Part shown: positions 46,097 through 56,450 of the stretch, in pieces
How the letters are laid out: every line of letters begins with the position of its first letter
Position numbering within the stretch: position 1 is the stretch's first letter
NCBI GenBank assembly: GCA_019751945.1
Contig: JAIEMT010000023.1
Location: 62,001-126,000 of the forward strand
Length of the DNA: 64,000 bases
Direction: 5' to 3'
DNA from: a bacterium
GTDB taxonomy: Bacteria > Bdellovibrionota > UBA1018
Position numbers and translations under genes: made by a program
Notes under the pieces: generated by a model
What the model was told of the DNA's origin: nothing
The model's database searches: none
Seen by the model: only the letters and a program-made list of their open reading frames with translations

Positions 46097-46909
46097 TTCA
46101 AAAAGCGGTTTCTGAACCGCGTCCATGAAATGAAACGCGTTGTAGTGATCCGCCGTTTCTTGAAGAACAGCGGGGAGCTGATCGAGTGGGGTCTTTTCCA
46201 AAATATTCGTGAGAAGCGCGCTAAACACGGCGGGCGTATCTCTCAGATGATTGTCTTCCAAAGTCAGAATCAACCAAAGCGGAAGCCCTAGTTTTTTTGC
46301 ATGTTGCTGCAAGGGTTCCTGGAAGTAATTCTTTGTTTTACAGCTATTCACCACGAGGAGCTGCTGACGATCTCGTCGCTTCTTCCAAGCATCAAACCCG
46401 CGCCATCCCCGTTCGTCGGGATTGTAATAAAAATTGGATCCACCGTACGAAGTAGGGGCCGCAAAACTGGGAAAGCGCAGCCCGTTCCGAGAATGGCCAC
46501 CGTAAAAAACCACGTCATCATCCATCACGGCTTCGTTAAAGTTTTGGACCAGCGATACAGCATCCACTCCCTCGTCTGGATAGAGCAGACGAAGAACTAA
46601 GCGAAGCTTTTCACCTTCGGAAGTAACCCAAGAACCTTCGTACCATTCTATTCCTGGCGCACGACTGCGAACCCGGAATCCACAGGCTTTGCACTTTTCA
46701 AGTGCCGCATGAACCCCATCCAGGTCTCGCTTCATGCCCTCGACATCTGCGGTCCAAATCTTTTTCTTTTTTTGCTGAAACCCTAAGGCGGTGGTGAAGG
46801 TGAGAGTCTGATCTGAAAAAATATCGGAGTAGAAGTCTGCTTCGCCATCCTTGGCGAAACCTGCGCTCGGAAGCGCAAGAAGCAGTAGACTAAGAACGAT
46901 CTTATTCAC
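46064..46909 (-). CDS. Secreted protein with clan CD (caspase-fold)-like dyad
   Basis: 281 residues with a signal peptide (KIVLSLLLLALPSAGFA). A hydrophobic strand ending in GGH (VVFYGGHSRNG, His139) and a second ending in SC (LLVVNSCKT, Cys190) match the His-Cys dyad arrangement of clan CD cysteine peptidases (strand-GH ... strand-SC). A CxxC pair precedes it (KCKACGF). No named family was recognised, so peptidase activity is a hypothesis. It overlaps the upstream secreted-protein gene by 8 bases. Confidence 0.62.
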   Translation of the reverse strand: MNKIVLSLLLLALPSAGFAKDGEADFYSDIFSDQTLTFTTALGFQQKKKKIWTADVEGMKRDLDGVHAALEKCKACGFRVRSRAPGIEWYEGSWVTSEGEKLRLVLRLLYPDEGVDAVSLVQNFNEAVMDDDVVFYGGHSRNGLRFPSFAAPTSYGGSNFYYNPDERGWRGFDAWKKRRDRQQLLVVNSCKTKNYFQEPLQQHAKKLGLPLWLILTLEDNHLRDTPAVFSALLTNILEKTPLDQLPAVLQETADHYNAFHFMDAVQKPLFELVRGFDFVNR

Positions 46910-47549
46910 CTAACTCACTTTCTTCACCACGAGCGCTGATCGCACTGCCTTCGCAGTCTTCCAGCTTAATGTGGTAGGAAAGGCCGTTATTCTTTTCCAA
47001 CGGAAAGTGAATCTGGTTCAAGACTTTGCCTGGCTTTACATCGACGGCGCTGCAATAAGTGCTATGGTCCGAAATATCTGCCAAAGTCATTTCGTTTTGG
47101 GCCGTATTGTGTGAAGCGATCGCACCGCTCAGATCCGGAATATTCATTGCGCCCATGGTGCTCAACACTCGCGCCATCTGGTCTGGAGAAAAGCCACCAA
47201 ACTTCAGAGAGAAGTCCATCGCGGGTCGGTCGGCTCTACAGACGCGGGCATGAAAGGTGGCTGCAATGGGCAGAAGGGCTTGGGTTGAAATATCATTCCA
47301 AGATTTGTCCTTTCCGCCGAGGTTGATACCGCCCTTCGTTTGCAAAACGTTGCCGGTGTCCTGATCGACAGTGAGCTCGTACTTTACGGTGAGTCGATTC
47401 GGCAGGTCTTTTTCATAGCCACCGAGAACTTGCTCAGTTCCGTACATCTTACAGCTGACCTTATAATAAGCATAAGTGACCGCCTGAGCCTGGGTTCCCA
47501 GCACACTGGCCACAACAAACAACACTGCAACTACTTTTAAGTTTTTCAT
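46902..47549 (-). CDS. Secreted protein of unknown function
   Basis: 215 residues with a signal peptide (VVAVLFVVASVLGTQAQA) and good ribosome-binding site AGGAG. The mature part has four cysteines (VSCKMYG, RVCRAD, TYCSAVD, LEDCEG), consistent with two disulphides. No family was recognised. It is co-transcribed with the clan CD-like gene. Confidence 0.72.
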   Translation of the reverse strand: MKNLKVVAVLFVVASVLGTQAQAVTYAYYKVSCKMYGTEQVLGGYEKDLPNRLTVKYELTVDQDTGNVLQTKGGINLGGKDKSWNDISTQALLPIAATFHARVCRADRPAMDFSLKFGGFSPDQMARVLSTMGAMNIPDLSGAIASHNTAQNEMTLADISDHSTYCSAVDVKPGKVLNQIHFPLEKNNGLSYHIKLEDCEGSAISARGEESELGE

Positions 47550-47646
47550 TCAATTCTCCTAAATAGGCCGCCTGATTACACGGGGGGACTTTATTTGACA
47601 AGAGAATTGACGCACCTCTGTATTTATACGTTTCACCTATGACAAC

Positions 47647-47663
47647 AATTGGATCTTCCAATT
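47647..47663. promoter_or_regulatory. Candidate operator: perfect 7-bp inverted repeat in a divergent region
   Basis: AATTGGA (47647-47653) and TCCAATT (47657-47663) are separated by TCT in the 183-base gap between two divergent secreted-protein genes. It is compatible with a dimeric regulator site. No regulator is nearby. Confidence 0.3.
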
Positions 47664-47732
47664 TTATTTATGAGTCGTCCCATCCTAAATTCCATCTTGT
47701 CGGGCTGATCCGATGAAAAAAAGGGGATGAAA

Positions 47733-48134
47733 ATGAAATACACAGTGTTGGTCTTAGGAGTTTTAGGTGGGTTCGCAACAAGCGCATTCGCCCAATCACC
47801 GGATCTCAGTGAGCGCCTGGTTTGCAGCGAAGGGAAGTTGAACTACGAAGGCACCGTGACGGTGGAACTCAGCTCCAAAAACATGAGCAGCGGCTACAAA
47901 AGACCTGTCAACGCGAGCGTCCATTACCAGTACTCGATGGCCAATAAGATGGTTTGCGAAGGCTACGCCCAGCTCGACAACTACGACATTCGATGCGCCG
48001 GCTACTACTTCGGCACGGAACTCACCGAAATCCGAGTCCAAAGCCACGCCGGACAAATCTGGGCCTTCTGGAAAACCGCACAAGGGTACAATTCCCAGGA
48101 TAAAGTCACACTTTGCAAACGAGAATCCCCGTAA
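47733..48134 (+). CDS. Small secreted protein of unknown function
   Basis: 133 residues from the ATG at 47733 (AAGGGG seven bases upstream; an ATG six bases earlier sits directly on the ribosome-binding site). Signal peptide VLVLGVLGGFATSAFA is clear. The mature part has four cysteines (LVCSEG, MVCEGY, IRCAGY, TLCKRE). It resembles a small beta-sandwich in length and pattern, but no family was recognised. Confidence 0.7.
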   Translation: MKYTVLVLGVLGGFATSAFAQSPDLSERLVCSEGKLNYEGTVTVELSSKNMSSGYKRPVNASVHYQYSMANKMVCEGYAQLDNYDIRCAGYYFGTELTEIRVQSHAGQIWAFWKTAQGYNSQDKVTLCKRESP

Positions 48135-48145
48135 AGGGAAGGGCT

Positions 48146-48180
48146 GTCGCGCGCCGACTATTCTTCAGTCGGTGTGCGAT
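48146..48180. terminator. Hairpin between convergent genes, possible bidirectional terminator
   Basis: CCGACT (48154-48159) pairs with AGTCGG (48167-48172) around a 7-base loop, and the stem extends outwards with G.U pairs to about 14 pairs. A TTTTT follows on the plus strand a few bases later. It includes the hpf stop codon. Confidence 0.45.
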
Positions 48181-48481
48181 GGCCGTTTTTATGGAGATGG
48201 TCTTTGACGATCTCCTTATGCTTTCGGAGCTGCTTCTCGACTTTGTCGATCGCCAGATCTATCGAAGCATAGAGGTCACTGCTCTCAGCCTCACCAAAAT
48301 AATCCATGTGGTTTCCCACCAGGTGGACGTGAGCAATCTGACTTTGCTTTTCGACGGCGAAATTCCAGGTCACCGAAATTTTTCCGCGAAAATATTTGGA
48401 GAGTTTCTCGGATTTGTCCGAGGTGTAGGCTTTGATGGACTCCGTGGGTTCCAAGTGCTTAAAGCTCATGTTCAGATTCAT
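48158..48481 (-). CDS. hpf: Ribosome hibernation promoting factor, short form
   Basis: 107 residues, the short HPF/YfiA type. The N-terminus (MNLNMSFKHLEPTESIKAYTSDK) and the LYASIDLAIDKVEKQLRKHKE helix are typical. It binds the 30S decoding region in stationary or starved cells. GGAGGGAA precedes the ATG. It follows rpoN, an arrangement common in proteobacteria. Confidence 0.93.
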   Translation of the reverse strand: MNLNMSFKHLEPTESIKAYTSDKSEKLSKYFRGKISVTWNFAVEKQSQIAHVHLVGNHMDYFGEAESSDLYASIDLAIDKVEKQLRKHKEIVKDHLHKNGHRTPTEE

Positions 48482-48528
48482 ACGAGTTCCCTCCGTTTGT
48501 TAATAAAAGACGCACCGATTGAGAAAGA

Positions 48529-50031
<1,503 letters not shown>

Positions 50032-50120
50032 TCTAAAATGACCCTACTCATTCCTCGTGTACGCAACCCATAGCCCGAACTACCGTGTACTACGACCCAT
50101 CCCAGGTCCAAAAAAGGCAC

Positions 50121-50891
50121 TTAGAACTGGAAGTTCTCACCCAAGTAGGTCTCGCGAGCCGTTTTACTATTCGCGATCTCTTCTGGGGTACCTTTTTCAA
50201 TAATTTTACCATCATTCAGCAAATAACCCAAATCGCAAATTTCCAATGTTTCTCGTATGTTATGGTCGGTAATCAAGACCCCGATCTGTTTCTTCTTCAA
50301 GGACTGTACCATCTTCTGGATGTCCGAAACGGCGATGGGGTCGATCCCGGCAAAGGGTTCATCGAGCATTAAAAACGTCGGATTGAGCGCCAGGGCCCGA
50401 GCAACCTCGACGCGGCGCCTCTCCCCCCCCGACAAGGTAAAGGCCTTTTGCCGGGCAATGGGGTTAATTCGAAATTCTTCTAAAAGCTGAGCCAACCGAT
50501 CGCGCCTCTCAACTTCCGAAAGCTGCATGGTTTCCAAAACGGAGAGAATGTTTTCCTCGACCGTCATTCTCCGAAACACGCTCGGCTCTTGGGGGAGGTA
50601 GGCGATCCCCTTTTTTGCACGTTGGTGCATCGGCCACTGGGTGATGTCTTCCCCGTCTAAAAGAACCTGGCCTGAATCCGCTTTCACCAAACCAATGACC
50701 ATGTAGAAGGAAGTCGTTTTTCCGGCTCCGTTGGGGCCAAGCAATCCGACGACCTGACCGGTTTTTACCTCGAAATTCACCCCGCGAACGACCGAGCGCC
50801 CTTTGTAGTCCTTCTTCAGTTCTACTGCTTTCAGTAACTGAGCCCCTTTTGCCGGATTCTCAGTTCTCGTATTTTCCTTCGCTGTAGGCAT
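50121..50891 (-). CDS. lptB: LPS export ABC transporter ATP-binding protein
   Basis: 256 residues. Walker A GPNGAGKTT, Q-loop YLPQEPSVFRRMTVEEN, signature LSGGERRRVEVARAL, Walker B FLMLDEPFAGIDP and ITDHNIRETL are typical of LptB. It powers LPS transport to the outer membrane with LptF/G (not in window). It overlaps the lptC-like gene by 32 bases and sits directly upstream of rpoN, the canonical order. Confidence 0.95.
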   Translation of the reverse strand: MPTAKENTRTENPAKGAQLLKAVELKKDYKGRSVVRGVNFEVKTGQVVGLLGPNGAGKTTSFYMVIGLVKADSGQVLLDGEDITQWPMHQRAKKGIAYLPQEPSVFRRMTVEENILSVLETMQLSEVERRDRLAQLLEEFRINPIARQKAFTLSGGERRRVEVARALALNPTFLMLDEPFAGIDPIAVSDIQKMVQSLKKKQIGVLITDHNIRETLEICDLGYLLNDGKIIEKGTPEEIANSKTARETYLGENFQF

Positions 50892-51978
50892 TGCTTTGGT
50901 CGACCTCCACGATGTCCGTGTCTCTGTGTAATCGAACGACGTCTCCAGTCACTGTATCCCCGTCTTGATACACCTGGGGAAACTTCTTCAACACAATGAT
51001 GTTTTCTTTGCTATTGAATTCGGCTTGGCCAGCCGTGACATAGCGGCGGGATTTCTTGGCTTTCTTGCCGGCTCCCTTAGCCGCTTCCTCATTAATGTAA
51101 ACGTCATCATAAGCTACGAGGTAGTTCAAAAACTCGGACAAATCGCCGTAATTCAACTCCGCTCTTCGCGCGTTCATCAACATCGATGGCTGAGTAATTT
51201 TCACAAAACGCGTTTTAATATCGCGACTGGGAGACATCATGAATTCGGCGATGTTTTTGTCTCGGTGAATGAAGCAAGAGTCCGACTCAATCTTCGTCCA
51301 CTGTTCCTTTTGGCCGTCCAACGTCACCACGGCATTCTTCGGCAAAATGATGAGCCCCTGCTGCATCGAAAAATCGAGACCGTAGGAACTAAAATAAATC
51401 TGCTGACTGCCGTCTTCGGGACGATTTTTTCCCTGCACCGAATACTTTTCGGGTACGAAGACTTTTCTCGTGGGCGGCTCGTAGTAAAGGTAGTCGCTCA
51501 TAGTTTCAAAGCCATCGGGGAAAGTGGTCTTCACATCGCCGAAAACTTCGAGATGTTTTTTCTCGGTGTTGTAGCGCGCTTCATTACCCGTCACCAACGT
51601 CGTTCCGCCGTCAGGATTATATAGATGAGCCTGAATCAGCTTGGAGTGAACAACGTGTTCTTTGTTGTAGAGAAAGGCGCGCTTTGAAAAAAGTTTCCAT
51701 TGGGGTTGCCCCTGGCGGGTGGAGACGTAACTAAAGTGTTCAATGGTGTAATCGGGAATGAGTTCATCGCCCGAAGACGAAGTCATCTGACTCGCTAAGC
51801 CCAGATCTGCAGCAACGGCGCCCGCATCGACGGCCTGGTTTGTATTATTGGTCTTCTCCTCCAAGGGAGTGGGGGAGAGAGCCACCATTTTTACGATGGT
51901 GAGCACCATGACACCCACCAAAAGGAGGGCTCTGGGGGTCCATTTCAGTTTAAGGCTCTTGAGAGAGGGTCTGGCCAT
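50860..51978 (-). CDS. lptC: LptC-LptA-like fusion, LPS transport
   Basis: 372 residues, about twice LptC. One N-terminal membrane anchor (about 16-34), then an LptC-type jellyroll (about 75-190: ARYNTEKKHLEVFGDVKTTFPDG and LYYEPPTRKVFVPE), and a C-terminal region that again follows the OstA/LptA pattern (about 310-372: AGQAEFNSKENIIVLKKFPQVYQDGDTVTGDVVRLHRD). No separate lptA lies before lptB. It probably forms the anchor plus part of the periplasmic bridge. The symbol is by its N-terminal half. Confidence 0.82.
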   Translation of the reverse strand: MARPSLKSLKLKWTPRALLLVGVMVLTIVKMVALSPTPLEEKTNNTNQAVDAGAVAADLGLASQMTSSSGDELIPDYTIEHFSYVSTRQGQPQWKLFSKRAFLYNKEHVVHSKLIQAHLYNPDGGTTLVTGNEARYNTEKKHLEVFGDVKTTFPDGFETMSDYLYYEPPTRKVFVPEKYSVQGKNRPEDGSQQIYFSSYGLDFSMQQGLIILPKNAVVTLDGQKEQWTKIESDSCFIHRDKNIAEFMMSPSRDIKTRFVKITQPSMLMNARRAELNYGDLSEFLNYLVAYDDVYINEEAAKGAGKKAKKSRRYVTAGQAEFNSKENIIVLKKFPQVYQDGDTVTGDVVRLHRDTDIVEVDQSNAYSEGKYEN

Positions 51979-52110
51979 ATCTTTAAATAGCTCTGGGTTA
52001 CTCTAGCAAATACGCTTTGTTTAAGAGTACCCCAATTTTACATCGCATCGGGGGTCAAAATCTTGTAGGTTTGGGCCCTGCCAGGCGGTCTACCCGCCTA
52101 CCAGCCCAAT

Positions 52111-53196
52111 ATGGATTTGAAACTATTTGAAGCCAGAAAACGCGATCACCTACGTATCGCACTTGAGCCCGCCCACCAGGCCCAGGGACTCAATGGGCTC
52201 GATCGCGTCCATCTGCATCACGAAGCACTCCCAGAAATTGATTTTGAAGAGGTTCAGATCTCTTCTCTTCGTTTAAAGGCTACTGCCTCCACTCCTTTTT
52301 ATGTGGCCGGGATGACCGCGGGTCATTCCGATGCCGTGGAGCTGAACCAACTCTTAGCCGTGGGCTGCGAAAAAAGAGGATGGGCAATGGGGGTTGGTTC
52401 TCAACGTCGAGAGCTGGAATCCAACTCTTCCGACAACTCTTCACCACTCTCTTCACCAAACTCTTCAATCGACGAGTGGAGACGCCTGAGAGAGAAAGCA
52501 CCCAAGCTTCAGCTCTTTGCCAATATCGGCATCAGCCAGCTCGGCTCAGCGAAAGTTTCGCAGCTTCGCAAACTGGTGGATTCGATTGGAGCCCAGGCGC
52601 TCGTCGTTCATGCCAACGCACTCCAAGAAAGTTTACAACCGGAAGGGACCCCACGATTCAAGGGGGCTCTCCAAAATCTCCAGACCGTCTGTAAGGAAAT
52701 CGGCGTTCCCGTCATCTTGAAAGAAACGGGTTGCGGATTTTCTATTCCAACTTTGAAGAAGGTTTCTGAGCTCGCGCTTTCTGCTGTAGATGTTAGCGGC
52801 CTCGGCGGTACTCACTGGGGGCGTATTGAGGGCGCGCGAGCGGAAGCTTCTCAAGCAACACTTCAAGCAGAGGCAGCAAAAACTTTTGCAAACTGGGGCG
52901 AGTCGACCGCGGATTCCGTTCTTTCAGCCAAGAAGACACTTCGACCTTCCACAGAGATTTGGGCTTCAGGCGGTGTTCGCACAGGCTTAGATGCCGCTAA
53001 ACTCATTGCTCTAGGCGCCCAACAAATCGGTTATGCCCGTCCCGCCCTCGAAGCTGCCCTAAAAGGACCTGAAGCCTTGGATGCGTGGATGGCACTTCAA
53101 GAATTCGAACTCAAAGTGGCGCTATTCTGCACCGGTTGCAAGAACCCGGAAGCTTTGCGTACAAAAGAGGGGATATGGCAAATCAGAGAGATTTAA
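52111..53196 (+). CDS. fni: Isopentenyl-diphosphate isomerase, type 2
   Basis: 361 residues. This FMN- and NADPH-dependent enzyme interconverts IPP and DMAPP. FEARKRDHL at the N-terminus, FYVAGMTAG, WAMGVGSQR, LQLFANIG, VILKETGCGFS, VDVSGLGGTHW and IWASGGVRTGLDAAK match the family. Residues about 105-120 are a Ser/Asn-rich insertion encoded by four imperfect 12-base tandem repeats. First gene of the mevalonate cluster; no clear ribosome-binding site before the ATG. Confidence 0.95.
   Translation: MDLKLFEARKRDHLRIALEPAHQAQGLNGLDRVHLHHEALPEIDFEEVQISSLRLKATASTPFYVAGMTAGHSDAVELNQLLAVGCEKRGWAMGVGSQRRELESNSSDNSSPLSSPNSSIDEWRRLREKAPKLQLFANIGISQLGSAKVSQLRKLVDSIGAQALVVHANALQESLQPEGTPRFKGALQNLQTVCKEIGVPVILKETGCGFSIPTLKKVSELALSAVDVSGLGGTHWGRIEGARAEASQATLQAEAAKTFANWGESTADSVLSAKKTLRPSTEIWASGGVRTGLDAAKLIALGAQQIGYARPALEAALKGPEALDAWMALQEFELKVALFCTGCKNPEALRTKEGIWQIREI
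52423..52470 (+). repeat. Four imperfect 12-bp tandem repeats inside fni
   Basis: Four units starting AACTCTTC, AACTCTTC, CTCTCTTC and AACTCTTC follow each other exactly every 12 bases and encode NSSD-NSSP-LSSP-NSSI. Copy-number change would stay in frame. Confidence 0.75.
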
Positions 53197-54476
53197 TGGA
53201 AGGCTTTCACCGGATTTCCAGAATGGACCGGTTAGAGCGCATCAAAGAATTCTGCCGATTGAGTGACGACGAAATCGATATTCTTTCAGGCGAAATTCGT
53301 CCCGCTCCCGAAGTGGCTGAACACCTCATCGAAAACGTTGTGGGTTATTTTTCAATTCCCATGGGCATTGCTACGAACTTCTGCATCGATGGAATTGACA
53401 TGATGATTCCGATGGCGGTTGAAGAGACCTCCATCATCGCAGCGGCGAGCTCGACTGCAAAATGGGTGCGCAAAGATGGTTCGATTCGTACTTACATTAA
53501 AGGCAACTTGATCATCGGCCAGATTCAGCTTCCCCAAGTTCAAAATGTTGCAAGGGCCAAGCAAATCATTCACGAGAATCGGGATCTCTTGATGACGTTG
53601 GCAAATACTTACGTTCCAGGGCTTGTCGCTCGCGGCGGTGGCATTCGAGATCTCGTCATCCGCGAACTTCCCCGCCCGTATCATGACGGAACTATGCTGG
53701 TGATTCACATTCTCTGTGATCCCTGCGATGCCATGGGCGCCAACCTGATCAACCAGGTTTGCGAAGCAATCAAGCCCAAGATTGAAGAACTGACCTCGGA
53801 AAAAGTTGGCCTCTGCATTCTTTCAAACTTAGTCGACGGAAAACTTGCTGGGGCTGAAGTCGTGATTCGCAACATCGATCCACTGGTCGGAAAAGGAATC
53901 GAAGAAGCAGCGTTGTTCGCAAAAGCAGACCCCTATCGAGCGGCCACCCACAACAAAGGCGTCTTGAATGGGATCGACCCCATTCTGCTGGCCACGGGAA
54001 ATGACTGGCGCGCAGTAGAAGCAGGCATTCATGCTTACGCCGCTAAGAGTGGCAAATACCAGCCCGTCACAGATTGGAAAATGGAAGGCGGCGATCTCGT
54101 CGGTCGAATTGAAATTCCTATGGCAGTGGGAATTGCTGGCGGGGTAACGAAGCTGCATCCCCTCGCAAAAGTGGCGTTGAAAATCTTGGGTGTAAATCGC
54201 GCCGAGGAATTGGGACGAATCTGCGCCGCGGTCGGCTTAGTACAAAACCTCGGCGCACTAAAGGCATTGGCAACCGTAGGGATCGTCAAGGGCCACATGC
54301 AATTACATGCGGCTAACTTGGCCATTGCTGCGGGCGCTGAAGGGTCCGAGATTGCAGAAGTTCGCGAGCGCCTCACTGAAATTCTACATCGTGAAAAGAA
54401 CATCTCGCTCACCCGAGCGAAGGAGATCTTGGAGGCCATTCGTGTCGCGCCCGACAGCCGAACACTCCTCTCTTAA
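53175..54476 (+). CDS. mvaA: Hydroxymethylglutaryl-CoA reductase, class II
   Basis: 433 residues from the ATG at 53175; an alternative ATG at 53196 overlaps the fni stop (TAATG) and has AGAGAG before it. It reduces HMG-CoA to mevalonate (or the reverse). Catalytic residues are visible: Glu in ENVVGYFSIPMG, Lys in THNKGVLNGID, Asp in ATGNDWRAVEAG and His in HMQLHAANLAI. Length and motifs fit the bacterial class II enzyme. In this cluster it must work in the biosynthetic direction. Confidence 0.95.
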   Translation: MANQRDLMEGFHRISRMDRLERIKEFCRLSDDEIDILSGEIRPAPEVAEHLIENVVGYFSIPMGIATNFCIDGIDMMIPMAVEETSIIAAASSTAKWVRKDGSIRTYIKGNLIIGQIQLPQVQNVARAKQIIHENRDLLMTLANTYVPGLVARGGGIRDLVIRELPRPYHDGTMLVIHILCDPCDAMGANLINQVCEAIKPKIEELTSEKVGLCILSNLVDGKLAGAEVVIRNIDPLVGKGIEEAALFAKADPYRAATHNKGVLNGIDPILLATGNDWRAVEAGIHAYAAKSGKYQPVTDWKMEGGDLVGRIEIPMAVGIAGGVTKLHPLAKVALKILGVNRAEELGRICAAVGLVQNLGALKALATVGIVKGHMQLHAANLAIAAGAEGSEIAEVRERLTEILHREKNISLTRAKEILEAIRVAPDSRTLLS

Positions 54477-55341
54477 CCTGAGTATTCCCGGAAAAGTTTT
54501 CTTGCTCGGTGAATATGCGGTTTTAGAAAATCACCCGGCTCTTGTCTTAGCAGTGGATCCTCGGTTTGAGCTCGTGTCCGATTCCGAACACCCCACTGAG
54601 TTTCATTCTCAGAGCCCCGCTGGTCGCCTTCTCACCTGGGCTAGAAAAACTGGGCAATTCTCCGACGAACGTTTTCTTTACCGCTTCGTGGACCCCTATC
54701 AAGGGCGTGGAGGTCTCGGAGCTTCAACGGCTCAGTTCGCGCTCACTTATCAAGCCCTTTACCCCAATAGTCGCGAGGACTGGCAATCTCCGTGGCGTCT
54801 CTACCGAGAATTGATGCTGGAACCCAATAGCATTCGACCAAGCGGCGCCGACCTGATTGCACAATGGAACACCGGGCTCTCTCTCATTTCACCCGAAGCA
54901 GGAAAATGTGAGTCGCTCGACATGAACTGGGGTGAACGCGGCCGCCTTCTCATTTTCGGTACAACCCAACAATCGGGACGAAAAATCGAGACACACCGCC
55001 ACCTTCAGGAATTAAATCCTCAGAGACTAAAAACGGTCGCCGAAAATGCTGCGCCGATCATCCAAACCGGCACCCAGGCCGTGCGGGACGGCGATTGGAG
55101 AAAGTTTGGCGCTTGTCTGAATCGATATGCCGACCTACTCTGCACCTACAGTTTGGAAGTACCCGCCACTTTCGAAGACCGCATGCATTTCAGAAAAATT
55201 CCGGGTGTCTTCGGCGTAAAAGGTGCGGGATCGCTCCAAGCCGATACGTTAGTGGTCATGGCCGAAGCTGAGGCCGTGCCCGCTGTTCTAAAACTCGCGG
55301 CAGAGAAAAATCTCTTCACCGTGCTGGGAGCATCTGGATGA
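54442..55341 (+). CDS. GHMP kinase, probable phosphomevalonate kinase
   Basis: 299 residues from a GTG with GGAGG six bases upstream, inside the end of mvaA. The N-terminal PGKVFLLGEYAVLENHPALVLAVD, the ATP loop GGLGASTAQFA and the C-terminal VFGVKGAGSLQADTLVV define a GHMP kinase. Mevalonate kinase is better represented by the last gene, so by elimination this is phosphomevalonate kinase. It is short for that family (usually about 350 or more). It overlaps mvaD by ATGA. Confidence 0.8.
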   Translation: MSRPTAEHSSLNLSIPGKVFLLGEYAVLENHPALVLAVDPRFELVSDSEHPTEFHSQSPAGRLLTWARKTGQFSDERFLYRFVDPYQGRGGLGASTAQFALTYQALYPNSREDWQSPWRLYRELMLEPNSIRPSGADLIAQWNTGLSLISPEAGKCESLDMNWGERGRLLIFGTTQQSGRKIETHRHLQELNPQRLKTVAENAAPIIQTGTQAVRDGDWRKFGACLNRYADLLCTYSLEVPATFEDRMHFRKIPGVFGVKGAGSLQADTLVVMAEAEAVPAVLKLAAEKNLFTVLGASG

Positions 55342-56450
55342 GTTTCTATATTTCGGGAGTGGCACAAGCTCCTTCCAACATCGCGCTCGCAAAATACATG
55401 GGCAAGGAAGATGCGCGACACAATATTCCTTCGAACTCCAGTCTCTCGATGACGTTAGACTCCCTTCGATCGGTAGCCGAGGTTCGTCGCTTTCCCGACG
55501 TGAAAAACTGGGACGATGGAAAAAAGGTGCGCTGGGTTCGGGAAGCACCCCGAACGGAAGGTTCTTTTTCAGCTCCAGACCTTTCCGAAAATGGAATCTC
55601 AAAAGTCGAATTTCATGTCGAACGCCTCTGCGATGCTTTACCCGAAATTTTTTGGGACCAAGGACTCGATCTTGATGCTCAAGGCAGTTTTGAAGTCCGC
55701 ACTATCAACACTTTTCCAACGGCTTCGGGAATCGCCTCGAGCGCCTCGAGCTTTGCGGCAATCACATTGGCCACGGCTTTTGCATGCAGCAAAAATCCGG
55801 AAGCTTTTTCAGAATCTTTTTCCGAGCGTCCTGCATTTAGAAACCAGCTGTCTCAAGTAGCTCGACAGGGCTCGGGGAGTTCCTGCCGATCTTTCGACGG
55901 CTCTTGGGTCATTTGGGACGCAGACGGAGAAGTACAAAAAACCTACACGCTGGAATCAAAGCTTCCGCAGCTCACCGACCTGATCTTACTTGTTCAAAGC
56001 GAGCCGAAGAAAATTTCGTCCAGTGAAGCTCATCTTCGTGTGAAGTCGTCTCCCATGTGGGAGGGGCGAGTGAAGCGAACTCGCGACCGAATCAGTACCT
56101 TCCGCGAAGCCATTAAAGAAGGCGACTTCGAAACTATTGGTAAAACCTCCTGGGAAGAAATGTGGGATATGCACACTCTCTTCCACACGGCGAAAGAACC
56201 GTTCACCTACTGGCAGCCGGGCACCTTCCAAGCCATGAACTGGATTTTTTCCGAAATCTTACACGAGAGGAACCGCCCCATCATTACGATGGATGCTGGC
56301 GCGAACTTTCACTTCTTAGTTCCCACGGAAGACGCCGGACTTTGGGAACGCAAGATTCTGCAGCAGTTCACGGAGTTTCGAATTCTGAAAGATCGAAGTG
56401 GGTCGGGAGCTACGCCCATCGATGCGTCCGCAAAGGAAGGCCTATCGTAA
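55338..56450 (+). CDS. mvaD: Diphosphomevalonate decarboxylase
   Basis: 370 residues. APSNIALAKYMGK, the NIPSNSSLSMTLDSL loop, NTFPTASGIASSASSFAA, SGSSCRSFDGSW and the catalytic Asp in MDAGANFHFL match the family. It makes IPP from diphosphomevalonate with ATP. The acid after MDAG is Ala where many homologues have Pro (MDAGPN). A phosphomevalonate-decarboxylase activity cannot be excluded from sequence alone. TAATG overlap with the next gene. Confidence 0.93.
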   Translation: MSFYISGVAQAPSNIALAKYMGKEDARHNIPSNSSLSMTLDSLRSVAEVRRFPDVKNWDDGKKVRWVREAPRTEGSFSAPDLSENGISKVEFHVERLCDALPEIFWDQGLDLDAQGSFEVRTINTFPTASGIASSASSFAAITLATAFACSKNPEAFSESFSERPAFRNQLSQVARQGSGSSCRSFDGSWVIWDADGEVQKTYTLESKLPQLTDLILLVQSEPKKISSSEAHLRVKSSPMWEGRVKRTRDRISTFREAIKEGDFETIGKTSWEEMWDMHTLFHTAKEPFTYWQPGTFQAMNWIFSEILHERNRPIITMDAGANFHFLVPTEDAGLWERKILQQFTEFRILKDRSGSGATPIDASAKEGLS

